From contig NC_064838.1 in the NCBI RefSeq assembly GCF_024166365.1, positions 75,284,001 to 75,348,000 on the forward strand: a stretch of 64,000 nt of DNA, read 5' to 3'. The translations under genes and the position numbers were made by a program. The stretch comes from Elephas maximus indicus. Taxonomy: Eukaryota; Chordata; Mammalia; Proboscidea; Elephantidae. Of this stretch, positions 52,765 to 62,347 are shown one piece after another (within the stretch, counting starts at the first letter, position 1; the number at the start of each line of letters is the position of its first letter). Below the pieces are notes generated by a model. The model was not told the DNA's origin. It was given only the letters and a program-made list of their open reading frames with translations, and did not search any database.

Positions 52765-52960
52765 ATCTAGATGCCTTGGTGGTACATGGTTAAAGGACTC
52801 CTCTGCTAACCAAAAGTTTGGTGTTTCAAACCCACCAACCACTCCATGGGGGAAAGATGAGGCAGTCTGCTTCCATAAAGACTTATAGCCTTGGATACCC
52901 TATGGGCCAGTTCTCCTCTATCCTGTAAGGTCACTATGAGTTGGAATTGACTCAGTGACA
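52765..52960 (+). mobile_element. AfroSINE, sense (unit C)
   Basis: GATGCCTTGGTGGTACATGG, CCACTCCATGGGGGAAAGAT, GTCACTATGAGTTGGAATTG. Uninterrupted orthologue of 7649-8137. Confidence 0.83.
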
Positions 52961-53626
52961 GTGGTTTTGAAATACGGCATCTCAAATATCTCCATTTCTA
53001 TTTTTTTCTTCCAATTTCTGAAAAGCTAAAAAGTACCTCTTACAGCACTCAAAGTCCCTGAGTTTATATTTCCAAACTACAAGGGGAGCACAATTGCTTG
53101 ATAGTTCATGCTTCACAATATAGGATTTTTGCTTAAACATTTTAGATCTGGGTCAGTAGGAGTGGGGGTATCACCAGGCACACCAGGCAGCTGGTGTAGA
53201 ACCAGACAGTCAATAAATACAAGTATAAATATAGGAAAAATTTTCAATGTTTAAGTTGACATTTCATATTAATGTGAAATAATGGACCTTTCACTAACTG
53301 ATGTTAGGAATTTGAATCTCAATCTGAAAAAAAAAAAAAAAACTACCTCATTATTCAAAAAACTGTACATTCCAGACAGTTGGAGGATACAAATGTGTCA
53401 GACCAAACTAGAAAATAATATTGGAAGAATAACTATATTTTAGAGTAGCAAATTCATAAAGAAAAATACATTATACACAATTATATACATTATATACAAA
53501 TAATACATTAAACTGCCATATAACAAAACTCACTATGAACAAAGAATTTTAAAAAGTGGTAGAATAGGATTAAATATTTATAACTCCTACAAATCAAGAA
53601 CATAAAGATTAGTTACCCAATTTTAA
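52961..53626. other. Unique DNA, unit C
   Basis: No gene. Colinear with 8138-8741. An A-run at about 53328-53342 and a small expansion of ATTATATACA words at about 53468-53505. Confidence 0.45.
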
Positions 53627-53812
53627 GGAGCCTTGTAGGCGCATAGGTTAAGTCCTCAGCTGCTAACCTAGTGGTTCATGGTTCAAACCCACTCGACGTC
53701 TCTGCAGAGAAAAGACCTTAAGGCCTGCTCCCATAAAGATTTCAGCCTAAGAAACCCAATGGAGCAGTTCTACTCAGTCACAAAGGACCGCTATGAGTCA
53801 GAATTGAACAGG
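53627..53812 (+). mobile_element. AfroSINE, sense, truncated at a rearrangement junction (unit C)
   Basis: AAGGAGCCTTGTAGGCGCAT, GTTAAGTCCTCAGCTGCTAA, CGCTATGAGTCAGAATTGAA, then an abrupt join through GCTTTTTTTCG to RTE sequence at 53823. Orthologue of 8742. Confidence 0.84.
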
Positions 53813-53822
53813 GCTTTTTTTC

Positions 53823-54212
53823 GGGTATAGAGAAAGACTCATTAACAACCTGCACACTAATTATGCAGGTGATACAACTGTGCTTGCTGAAAGTGAAGAG
53901 GACTTGAAGCAATTATTAAAAAAAAAAAAAACTGGTGAAGATCAAAGTCTATAGCCTTCAGTATGAATTACACATTGACATCAAGAAAAAGAAAATCCTC
54001 ACAACTGGACCAATAAGCAATATAACGATAAATGGAGAAAAGATTGAAGTTGCCAAGGATTTTGTTTTACTTGCATACACAAAGAACACCCGTGAAAGCA
54101 GCAGTCAAGAAATCAAAAGACAGATTGCATTGTGCAAATCTACTGCAAAAAAAAAAAAAAAAAAAACACTTTAAAGAGTTAAAAAGCAAAGCTGTCACTT
54201 TAAGGACTAAGG
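53823..54212 (+). repeat. Left arm of a near-identical inverted duplication (RTE RT fragment)
   Basis: Sense RTE reverse transcriptase piece that is the reverse complement of 54959-55349. Translations match almost residue for residue (LQYELHIDIKKKKILTTGPI, EIKRQIALCKSTAKKKKKK), differing mainly in A-run length. It starts GGGTATAGAGAAAGACTC and ends GACTAAGG, directly followed by GATGGCAGCTC, where unit C resumes unit A's colinear sequence (A 11961). It is not an independent retrotransposition: no 3' tail, no target duplication. Confidence 0.92.
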
Positions 54213-54486
54213 ATGGCAGCTCACTACAACAAACTGAATGATATATGTCACAGTACAATAACACCTATTTTAGGAAAAATATACATATTTAAGGTGGAAG
54301 GAAAATTTGAAATTATTTTTCTCAATCCTGAGGGTTAATGTAATTTTTTTTTTAATCTGGATCTAAAAATCCCTATTCTGAGAGGTATCAACTCAATAGG
54401 GAAAATTGTTAAGATTTTGGAAAAAGACTATTCAAACTCAGTGGGAACACATTGAGCTTAGCAAACATGACATGACTAGGTAAATG
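54213..54486. other. Spacer inside the inverted duplication (unit C)
   Basis: Unique DNA matching A 11956-12228 (CAGTGGGAACACATTGAGCT-like). No gene. Ends with the TTTTGATT target of RTE#1 at 54487-54494. Confidence 0.55.
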
Positions 54487-54958
54487 TTTTGATTGCTGTT
54501 GTTATTTGTTGTTAGGTGCCTTCAAGTCAGATCTGACTCATAGAGATCCCATGTACAGCAGAACAAAACACTGCCCGCTCCTGCACCACCCTCACAATCT
54601 TGTTATGTTTGAGCCCATTGTTGTACCATGGTGTCAATCATCTTGTTGAGGGGCGTCCTCTTTTTCTCTGACCCTCTACTGTACCAAACATGATGTCCTT
54701 CTCCAGGGACTGGTCCCTCCTGTTAACGTATCCAAAGTACGTGAGATGAAGTCTCTTCATCCTTCCTTTCAAAGGAGCATTCTGGTTGTGCTGCTTCCAA
54801 GACGATTTTTTCATTCTTCTGGCCATCCATGGCATATTTAATATTTTGACCAACTCCACAATTGAAAGGCATCAAGTCTTCTTCGGTCTTCCTTTTTCAT
54901 CGCCCAGCTTTCTCCTGCACTAGAGGTGACCGAAAACAATATGGTTTAATCAGGCATA

Positions 54959-55349
54959 CCTTAGTCTTTAAAGTGACAGCTTTGCTTTTTAACTCTTTAA
55001 AGTGTTTTTTTTTTTTTTTTTTTTTTTGCAGTAGATTTGCACAATGCAATCTGTCTTTTGATTTCTTGACTGCTGCTTTCACGGGTGTTCTTTGTGTATG
55101 CAAGTAAAACAAAATCCTTGGCAACTTCAATCTTTTCTCCATTTATCGTTATATTGCTTATTGGTCCAGTTGTGAGGATTTTCTTTTTCTTGATGTCAAT
55201 GTGTAATTCATACTGAAGGCTATAGACTTTGATCTTCACCAGTTTTTTTTTTTTAATAATTGCTTCAAGTCCTCTTCACTTTCAGCAAGCACAGTTGTAT
55301 CACCTGCATAATTAGTGTGCAGGTTGTTAATGAGTCTTTCTCTATACCC
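54959..55349 (-). repeat. Right arm (source) of the inverted duplication, inside RTE#1
   Basis: Part of the RT domain of RTE#1 in its normal antisense position (frame 54997-55239). A T-run of 20-odd bases at about 55006-55027 is longer than the matching A-run in the left arm. Context continuous with the rest of RTE#1 shows this is the donor. Confidence 0.9.
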
Positions 55350-55446
55350 AATGCCCTGTTCTTCTTCACATAACCCAGTTTCTAGGATAATTTGCTCAGT
55401 TTGCTCAGCATTCAGATTGAATAAGGATGGTACATTTCTCCTGACT

Positions 55447-55770
55447 TCAAACCATGCAGTATTCTTTTTCTGTTCCAAGAACTGCCTCTTGCTCTGTGTA
55501 CAATTTCACCATGAGCACAATTAAGTGTCCTGGAATTCCCATTCTTTGTAATATTATCCATAATTGGATATGATCCACAGAATCGAATGTCTTTGCATAG
55601 TTAATAAAACACAGGTAAACCTCTTTCCGGTATTCTCTGCTTTTACCCAGGATCCATTTCACATAAGCAATGGTATTACTCGTTCCATGTCCTCTTCTGA
55701 ATTTGGCTTGAATTTCTGGCAGTTCCACATCCGTGTACTGCTGCAACTGCTTTTGAATGATCCTCAACAA
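55447..55770 (-). pseudogene. RTE reverse transcriptase N-terminal remnant (unit C)
   Basis: The minus frame reads MLRIIQKQLQQYTDVELPEI then QAKFRRGHGTSNTIAYVKWI and CFINYAKTFDSVDHIQLWII, the fingers and motif A region of RTE RT (the FxDYxKAFDxVDH pattern, degraded to FINYAKTFDSVDH). Confidence 0.87.
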
Positions 55771-55771
55771 A

Positions 55772-55940
55772 ATTTAACTGGTGTGTGAGTGACTCAGTGG
55801 TTAAGAGCCAAGGCTGCTAACTGAAAGGTCAGCAGTTTGAATCCTCCAGCAGCAACTTGGAAACCCTAAGGGGCAGTTCTCATTTGTCCTGTAGGGTCCC
55901 TATGTGTCAGATTTAGCTTGACAGCAATGGATTTTGCTAA
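55772..55940 (+). mobile_element. AfroSINE in RTE#1 (unit C)
   Basis: GTGTGTGAGTGACTCAGTGG, AGCCAAGGCTGCTAACTGAA, AGCAGTTTGAATCCTCCAGC, tail TAGGGTCCCTATGTGTCAGA. Orthologue of 13655. Confidence 0.86.
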
Positions 55941-57878
55941 TATTAATGATATTGTTCCATAATTTCTGCAATCATTTGCATCACCTTCCTTTGGAATAGG
56001 CATAAATATGGGTTTCTTTCAGTCTCTTTGCCAAGTAGCTGGCTTCCAATTTTCTTGGCATAGATGAGTGGGCACTTCCAGTGCTGCATCCATTTGTTGA
56101 GCATCTCAATTGGTACTCCTTCATTCCTGGAGCCTTGATTTTCCACAATGTTTTCAGTGTGGCTTTAACTTTTTCCTTCAGTACTATTGGCTCTTCTTCA
56201 TATGCTACCTCATGAAATGTTTGAAAGTTGACCAACTCTTTTCGGTACAGGGACTCTGTGTATTCTTCCATTTCAGTTTGATGATTCCTGTGTTGTTCAA
56301 TATTTTGCCCATAGAACCCTTCAATATTGCAACTCAAGAATTGAGTTTTTTCTTCAGATCTTTCAGCTTGAGAAATGCAAAGCATGTTCTTCCCTTTTGG
56401 TTTTCTAACTCCAGGTCTTTGCACATGTCTTCATAATATTTTACTTTGTCTTCTCCTTCTCTCCTTTGAAATCTTCTTTTCAACTTTTTTACTTCATCAT
56501 TTCCTCTGTTCTCTTGAACCACATTCAAAAGCAAGTTTCAGAGTTTCTTCTGACATCCATTTTGGTCTTTTCTTTTTTTCCTGTCTGTTGAAGGGTCTCT
56601 TGATTTCTTCATGTATGATTTTCTTATATCATGCTACAACTCATCTGGTCTTTGGTCATTAGTGTTCAATGCCTCAGATCTATTCTAGAGATAGTCTCTA
56701 AATTTGAGTGGAATATACTCAAGGTCTTACATTGGTTCTTTTGAAATTGTTCTAAATTTCTTCAGCTTCAGCTTAAACTTACAGTATGAGCACTTGACGG
56801 TCTGTTCCAAAGCCAACCCTTGGTGCTGTTCTGACTGGTGATATTGAGCTTTTCCATTGTCTGTTTCCACAGATGTAGTCAATTTGATTACTGCAAGGTC
56901 CACGTGTATAGTTGCTCTTTATGTTGGTGAAAAAAATGCATTTGCAGTAAAGAAGTCATTGGTCTTGCAAAATTCTATCATATGATTTCTGGCATGGTTT
57001 CTCTCACCTAGGCCATTTTTTCCAACTACCGATCCTTCTCCTTTGTTTCCAACTTTCCCATTATAATTGCCAGTAATTATCAATGCATCCTTATTGCATG
57101 TTTGATTGATTTCAGACTCCAGATCTAGGTAAAAATCTTCAATTTCTTCATTTTAGACATTATTGGTAGGTGCATAAATTTGAATAATAGTTATATTAAC
57201 TGCTCTTCCTTGTGGGTATACAGGTATTATTCTACTACTGACAACATCGTACTTCAGGATGTATCTTGAAGTATTCTTTTTGATGATGAATGTAACGCCA
57301 TTCCTCTTCAATTTGTCATTCTGGCATAGTAGACCATAGGATTGTCTGTGTCAAAATGGCCAATATCAGTCCATTTCAGCTCACTAATGACCAGGATCAA
57401 TGTTTATATGCTCCATTTCATTTTTGATGATTTCTAATTTTCCTAGGTTCATACTTCATACATTTCATGTTCCTATTATTAATGGATGATTGCAGCTGTT
57501 TCTTCTCATTGTGAGTTGTGCCACATCAGCAAATGAAGGTCCTGGAAATTTGAGTCCCTCCAGATTATTAAGGTATACTCTCCTTTAAGGTAGCAGCTCT
57601 TCCCCAGCCATATTTTGAGTGGATTCAAGCCTGAGAGCTAATTTTCTGGCACAATATCAGACAATGTTCTGCTGCTATTCATAAGGTTTCATTGGCTATT
57701 CTTTTTTTCAGAAGTAGGCTGCCAGGACCTTTTAAGTTTGCCTTAGTCCAGAACCTTAGCTGAAACCTGTCCACCAAGGGTGACCCTAATGGTGTTTGAA
57801 TACCTGTGGCATAGCTTCCAGCCTCACAGCAACAAGAAAGCTACCACATTACCACAAACTGACAGACATGCAGGGAAT

Positions 57879-58617
57879 TTTTTTGATTAACTAATGAAAT
57901 ATTTTTAGAATGTTTGACTGTTAAGAGTCAATATTAAACAAACATTCTGGTTTGTCACATTTTGGGTTCCATTACCCTTTTCCTCCTCCCTTCTCATCAC
58001 AGTGCTTTGTACCAGGGACAGATGCTGACCTAGGGCAGATACTCCAAAAAATAACCAATGACTTAAATTTAGCCTAGTCTACTCAATTATAAGAGCAAAC
58101 TTATTCAAATTCCCTCTCTGGAATTCTGGCTAGGTAACCTGACTAGTTGGAAGGGGAGGAGGGGAAAGCTTGTAGAATGCATAGAAGGAGATCCTTTGTC
58201 TTGAAAACCAAAGGCACATATAAGCAGATATTTTGAGAAAACAGAGAACATAAAGACAGTAGAGACCAAAAAAGTAAGATAAGAGAAAAAAGGCAAATCA
58301 TGCAAAAACTCAGAGAACATAAAAGATGACACACTAGTACTCCCAGCATCCTGAGGTACTTTCTAGCTTCTCCCAAGTACATGAAGGCTCTTATGATTAA
58401 ATTTTACAAAGTAAAATGATCAGCATACTATTTTTAATCACCAAATAGGTCTGACTGAAACTTGGTACCTGATACATTATCTCCAAAATACCAACTGTAA
58501 TTTTATTATGACATGCAAGAAGTAAAACAACTAATTGCTCCCACCGTTCTTTCATGGTGAGGAGCACATAGGAGATGAACACTTACTAATAAATGAGTAG
58601 AGAACTATATAATAAGT
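57879..58617. other. Unique spacer between RTE#1 and RTE#2 (unit C)
   Basis: No gene. Best uninterrupted version of this spacer; A has a SINE and B has a SINE plus a deletion. Minus frames at 58105-58382 are not conserved as one frame. Confidence 0.5.
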
Positions 58618-60434
58618 TATTGTTGTTGTTAGGGGCCATCGAATCAGTTCAGATTCATAGTGACCGTATGTACAACAGAAGGAAACACTGCCTGGTCCTG
58701 CGACATCATCACAATTGATGTTACGTTTGAGGCCATTGTTGTAGCCATTGTGTCAATCCATCTCATTGAGGGTCTTTTTCTCTTTCGTTGACCCTCTACT
58801 TTACCGAGCATGATGTTCTTTTCCAGGGACTGGCCCCTCCTGTTAATAGTCTCAAGTATGCGAGATGAAGTCTCACCATCCTTGCCTCTAAGGAGCATTC
58901 TGGCTGTACTTCTTACAAGACACATTTGTCTGTTCTTTTGGGAGTGCATGGTATATTCAATATTCTTCACCAACACCATAATTCAAAGGCATCAGTTCTT
59001 TTTCAACTTTTCTTGTTCATTGTCCAACTTTCACATGCATATGAGGCGATTGAAAACACCATGGCTTGGGTCAGGCACACCTTAGGCTTTAAAGTGACAT
59101 CTTCACTTTTTAACACTTTAAAGAGGTCTTTTGCAAAAGATTTTCTCAATGCCATACATCTTTTGATTTCTTGACTATTGCTTCCATGGGTGTTGATTGT
59201 GGATTCAAGTAATGAAATCCTTGAAAACTTCAATATTTTCTCCATCTATCATGATGTTGCCTATTGGTCCAGTTGTGAGGATTTTTGTTTTCTTTATGTT
59301 GAGGTATAATCTGTAATGAAGCCTGTAGTCCTTGATTTCCGTCTGTAAGTGCTTCAAGTCCTCTTCACTTTTCAGCAAGCAAGGTTGTGTCATCTGCATA
59401 ACACAGGTTGTTACCTGATGCCCCTTTCTTCTTCACATAGTCCAACTGCTTGGATTATTTGCTCAACATATAGATTGAGTAATGTCTTAATTATCTAGTG
59501 CTGCTATAGCAGAAATACCACAAGTGGCTGGCTTTAACAAAGAGAAGTTTATTCTCTCATAGCCAAGCAGGGTATAAGTCCAAATTCAGGATGTTTGCTC
59601 CAAGGGAAGGCTTTCGCTCTTTGTCAGCTCTGGAGGAAGGTCCTTGTCATCAGTATTCCATTTGTCTGTGAGCACCTCAGGCTCAGGGACCCCAGGTCCA
59701 AAGGAAGCACTCTGCTTCTGGTGCTTATTTCTTGGTGGTATGATGTCCCCCACACTCTGCTTGCTTCCCTTTCCTTTTATCTCTTGAGAACTAAAAGATG
59801 GTGCAGGCCACACCCCAGGGAAAATACTTTTTTTATTGGATCAAGGATGTGGCCTGAGCAAAGGTGTTACATCCTACCCTATTCCTCTTTAACCACAGGC
59901 AAAGATTATAATTTATCATACATAGGAAAATCACAAAATGGAGGACAACCACACATGGCCTAACTAAGTTGACACATATTTTGGGGGGACACAATTCAAT
60001 CCATTACAAGTAAGTATGGTCAAATGATACAACCTCATGCATAGTATCCCCTTGTTCTGTTTGAACAACTGCTTCTTATTCTTTGTTCTGGAATTCACAT
60101 CCTTTGTAATGCTATCCATAATTTGTTATGATCTACACAGTTGAATGCCTTTGCATAGTCAATAAAACACAGGCAAACACAGCTAATCTTCCAGCACTAT
60201 AGCAGACAATGTTTCACTACTATTCATAAGGTTTTCACTGGCTGATTTTTTCAGAAGTAGACCACCAGGTCCTTCTTCCTAGTTTGTTGTTGCCTGGAAG
60301 CTCAGCTGAAAGCTTTCTACCACAGGTGACTGTGGTGGTTAAGGTTGTGAGTTATTGAATAAGGGTTGCATAGCTTCCAGTCTCACAGCAGCATGCAAGC
60401 CCCAACATATGACAAACCAACAGACACTCAGGGG
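58618..60434 (-). mobile_element. RTE#2: internally deleted antisense RTE, split by a solo LTR (unit C)
   Basis: RTE parts are 58618-59482 and 60009-60434. The C-terminal RT frames are 58644-58979 (KRKRPSMRWIDTMATTMASN) and 59003-59245 (QEIKRCMALRKSFAKDLFKV, CESWTMNKKS). The RT-to-5' UTR jump is at about 60180 (CAATAAAACACAGGCAAACA then CACTATAGCAGACAATGTTT), the same join as in A and B. Confidence 0.88.
59483..60008 (-). mobile_element. Solo LTR, ERVL/MaLR-like, unit C only
   Basis: A 526-bp LTR with TG...CA ends in inverted orientation (plus strand TGTCTTAATTATC to TCCATTACA) and a 5-bp target duplication AGTAA (59478-59482 and 60009-60013). In sense it begins TGTAATGGATTGAATTGTGT and ends with a block resembling MaLR LTR ends (GTTAAAGCCAGCCACTTGTG). 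No internal region, so a solo LTR. The site is empty in A (about 25445) and B (about 45255), so it entered after unit C separated. Exact family name unknown. Confidence 0.88.
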
Positions 60435-60524
60435 ATACAATATGCGGTAGGCCTAAACATAACATTAGTTTCCTTGGGATGAAAGGAGAGGTGAGAACCT
60501 TTGGGAACCTAACCAAAAATAATA

Positions 60525-60732
60525 ATAATAAAAAAAATCCATTGATGTTGAGTAGATTTCTACTCATAGCAATCCTATAGGACAGAGTATGACTGCTCTG
60601 TAAGGTTTCCAAAGCTTTGATCTTAGTGAAAACAGACTGCCACATCTTTCTCCTGTGAAAAGGCTGGTAGATTAGAGCCAATAACCTTTCAGTTAGCAGC
60701 TGAGCACTTAACAATAGTGCCACCAGGGGTAC
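60525..60732 (-). mobile_element. AfroSINE, antisense, longer type (unit C)
   Basis: CATTGATGTTGAGTAGATTT, CAATCCTATAGGACAGAGTA, ACAGACTGCCACATCTTTCT, ending AGTGCCACCAGGGGTACA. Orthologue of 25995 and 45835. Confidence 0.86.
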
Positions 60733-61261
60733 ATGTCCATTAACAATAGGGATCAAAAGCCTTAATTTTTAAGTTTATCCTTGATTGTTAAGAAAAATAG
60801 AGGAGTCACTACCCCCAATACATAAATTTAAATTCAAAGACAAATTTCTATTGACTTCTCTTCCAGTTCACTAATCCTGCAATCTTATCTGGAAAGAGAA
60901 ACTCTCAAGTTGAATTTAAAAGTGAGGAAGTCAATAAGCTCTTTGGAACCTCTAAATGTGCAGGCAGGATTTGTATATTTTGGGAGATAACTTTCAGATA
61001 ATCAGGCAGTATGATATAAACCACATATTTTCTTCTGAAAAAAAAAAAAAAATCCACCCCTCTGCTACCTGGGATATGTACATGGTAGTAGAGGATTGAT
61101 GAGCTAGTGATGTGTGGTTGGCTACTGGAATTCCACAAACTCACAGTGTGGACTTTCACTTAATCTTTGTGTATGAGGCAACATACTTCATCATTTTCCT
61201 CCCAGTGACATCAGAAAATTTCTAGTTCAATTCCTATCTATGCATCTATCTATTGATAACC
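60733..61261. other. Unique DNA, unit C
   Basis: No gene. Colinear with 26205-26748; A-run at about 61039-61052. The minus frame at 60905-61159 is not supported in A and B. Confidence 0.45.
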
Positions 61262-61425
61262 AAAAAAAAACCTACTCTTGTGGAGTGGATTACAACTCAT
61301 AGCGACCCTATTGAACAGAGTAGAACTTCTCCACAGGGTTCCTAGGAGTGCCTAGTGGATTCGAACTACCGACTTTTTGGTTAGCAACCATAGCTCTTAA
61401 CCACTACGACACAGGTTTTCCTATT
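61262..61425 (-). mobile_element. AfroSINE, antisense, unit C only
   Basis: CTTGTGGAGTGGATTACAAC, CATAGCGACCCTATTGAACA, CTAGTGGATTCGAACTACCG, ending CACTACGACACAGGTTTTCC. TCTATTGATA and CCTATTAATA flank it as an imperfect target duplication. Absent from A and B. Confidence 0.87.
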
Positions 61426-61439
61426 AATAGGTAAGAAAA

Positions 61440-61645
61440 ATGCAGTTGGCTTGGAGTCGATTCTGATACAAGGCGCTCCCATGTGTTTCAGAGCATAAAT
61501 GTGTTCCATAGGGTTTATCAAAGGCTGTGACATTTTAGAAGTAGATCTCCAGGTCTTTCTTCTGAATTTCTTGCAGATGGCATGAACTTCTAATCTTTTG
61601 GTTAATAGCTGAGCACTTAACTGTTTGTACCACCCGAGGCTCCAT
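61440..61645 (-). mobile_element. AfroSINE, antisense, diverged (unit C)
   Basis: GTTGGCTTGGAGTCGATTCT, AGGCGCTCCCATGTGTTTCA, GTAGATCTCCAGGTCTTTCT, ending GTTTGTACCACCCGAGGCTC. Orthologue of 26755 and 46595. Confidence 0.8.
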
Positions 61646-62347
61646 TTATGGCTATAAGCATATGGTTATTTTGTAATGGAACAAATCAAAATAAACTACT
61701 AATAGTGATTACCTTTTTACAAAAGGATGGGAAAGAGGTACTAAGATTTTTTTTTATTTTGTACATTTTTGAATTATTTGGATTTTCTAAACTTATGCAC
61801 ATATTACTTCATATTTTCATGTAAATAGCTAGTTTTTTTTTTTTAGTTAGAGACATCTAAGTGGTGAGACATCTAAGTGGTAAGACATCTAAGTGGTAAA
61901 ATTTTATACTGTGTTTTCTTCTTTTTATGTCTTTGTTTCATAGAAAAGAAAACCATAAATTCAGATTTAAAAATTAATACCATTTTCTGTTAAATATGAT
62001 GAGCTATCCATAGAAACATTTTTCTTCTTTCTCTTGTTTACTAAAATAAAAGTAAAAAAGAAAATTACCTGTTAGTCCACGATGATCAAAAAAAAAAAAA
62101 AAACAAAACACTCAGGAAATACCAGTTGCTGAAAGAGTTTCAGACATTTTTCAAAACATAGTGAGAGGTACCTGACACAACTGAATAGAGAATGTTACAA
62201 CCATCTGAGGAAGAATAGAGAAAAAAACAAGTTAGTCCACCTGGAAAGCCCCAGAGATATTACAAGCTTGAAGCAACAGGTTCCACAGAATACAGGGGGT
62301 GAAACATACAATGGATTATTGGAGGATTATTTTATTTTCTCATGCTA
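61646..62347. other. Unique DNA at right end of unit C
   Basis: No gene. Colinear with 26961-27612 up to the bases just before the mariner-type element. Contains the 16-bp triple repeat at 61850. Confidence 0.5.
61850..61897. repeat. Tandem repeat, 3 x 16 bp
   Basis: GAGACATCTAAGTGGT occurs at 61850-61865 and 61866-61881, and as AAGACATCTAAGTGGT at 61882-61897. A and B each have a single diverged copy here (near 27136 and 46972), so the expansion is private to C and recent. Confidence 0.92.

Larger units (their letters stand above)
54495..57878 (-). mobile_element. RTE#1: near full-length antisense RTE/BovB-type LINE, no L1 (unit C)
   Basis: About 3.4 kb including a SINE at 55772-55940. TTTTGATT flanks it at 54487-54494 and 57881-57888. 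The minus strand has the 5' UTR (about 57600-57878), endonuclease, RT and the C-terminal RKRGRPSTR region (54638-54859) before the tail GGTGCCTTCAAGTCAGATCT. At about 57280 the sequence runs straight through the site that holds the L1 in A and B. Broken by stops and frameshifts. Confidence 0.92.
48168..62347. repeat. Tandem duplication unit C (OR unit without nested L1)
   Basis: Third colinear unit. Private changes: RTE#1 has no L1; the equivalent of A about 8950-11960 is gone and replaced by an inverted copy of part of its own RTE#1 (53823-54212); a solo LTR at 59483-60008; a SINE at 61262; a 16-bp triple repeat at 61850. The unit is interrupted at 62347 at the position where A and B carry the mariner-type element. 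Confidence 0.85.
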
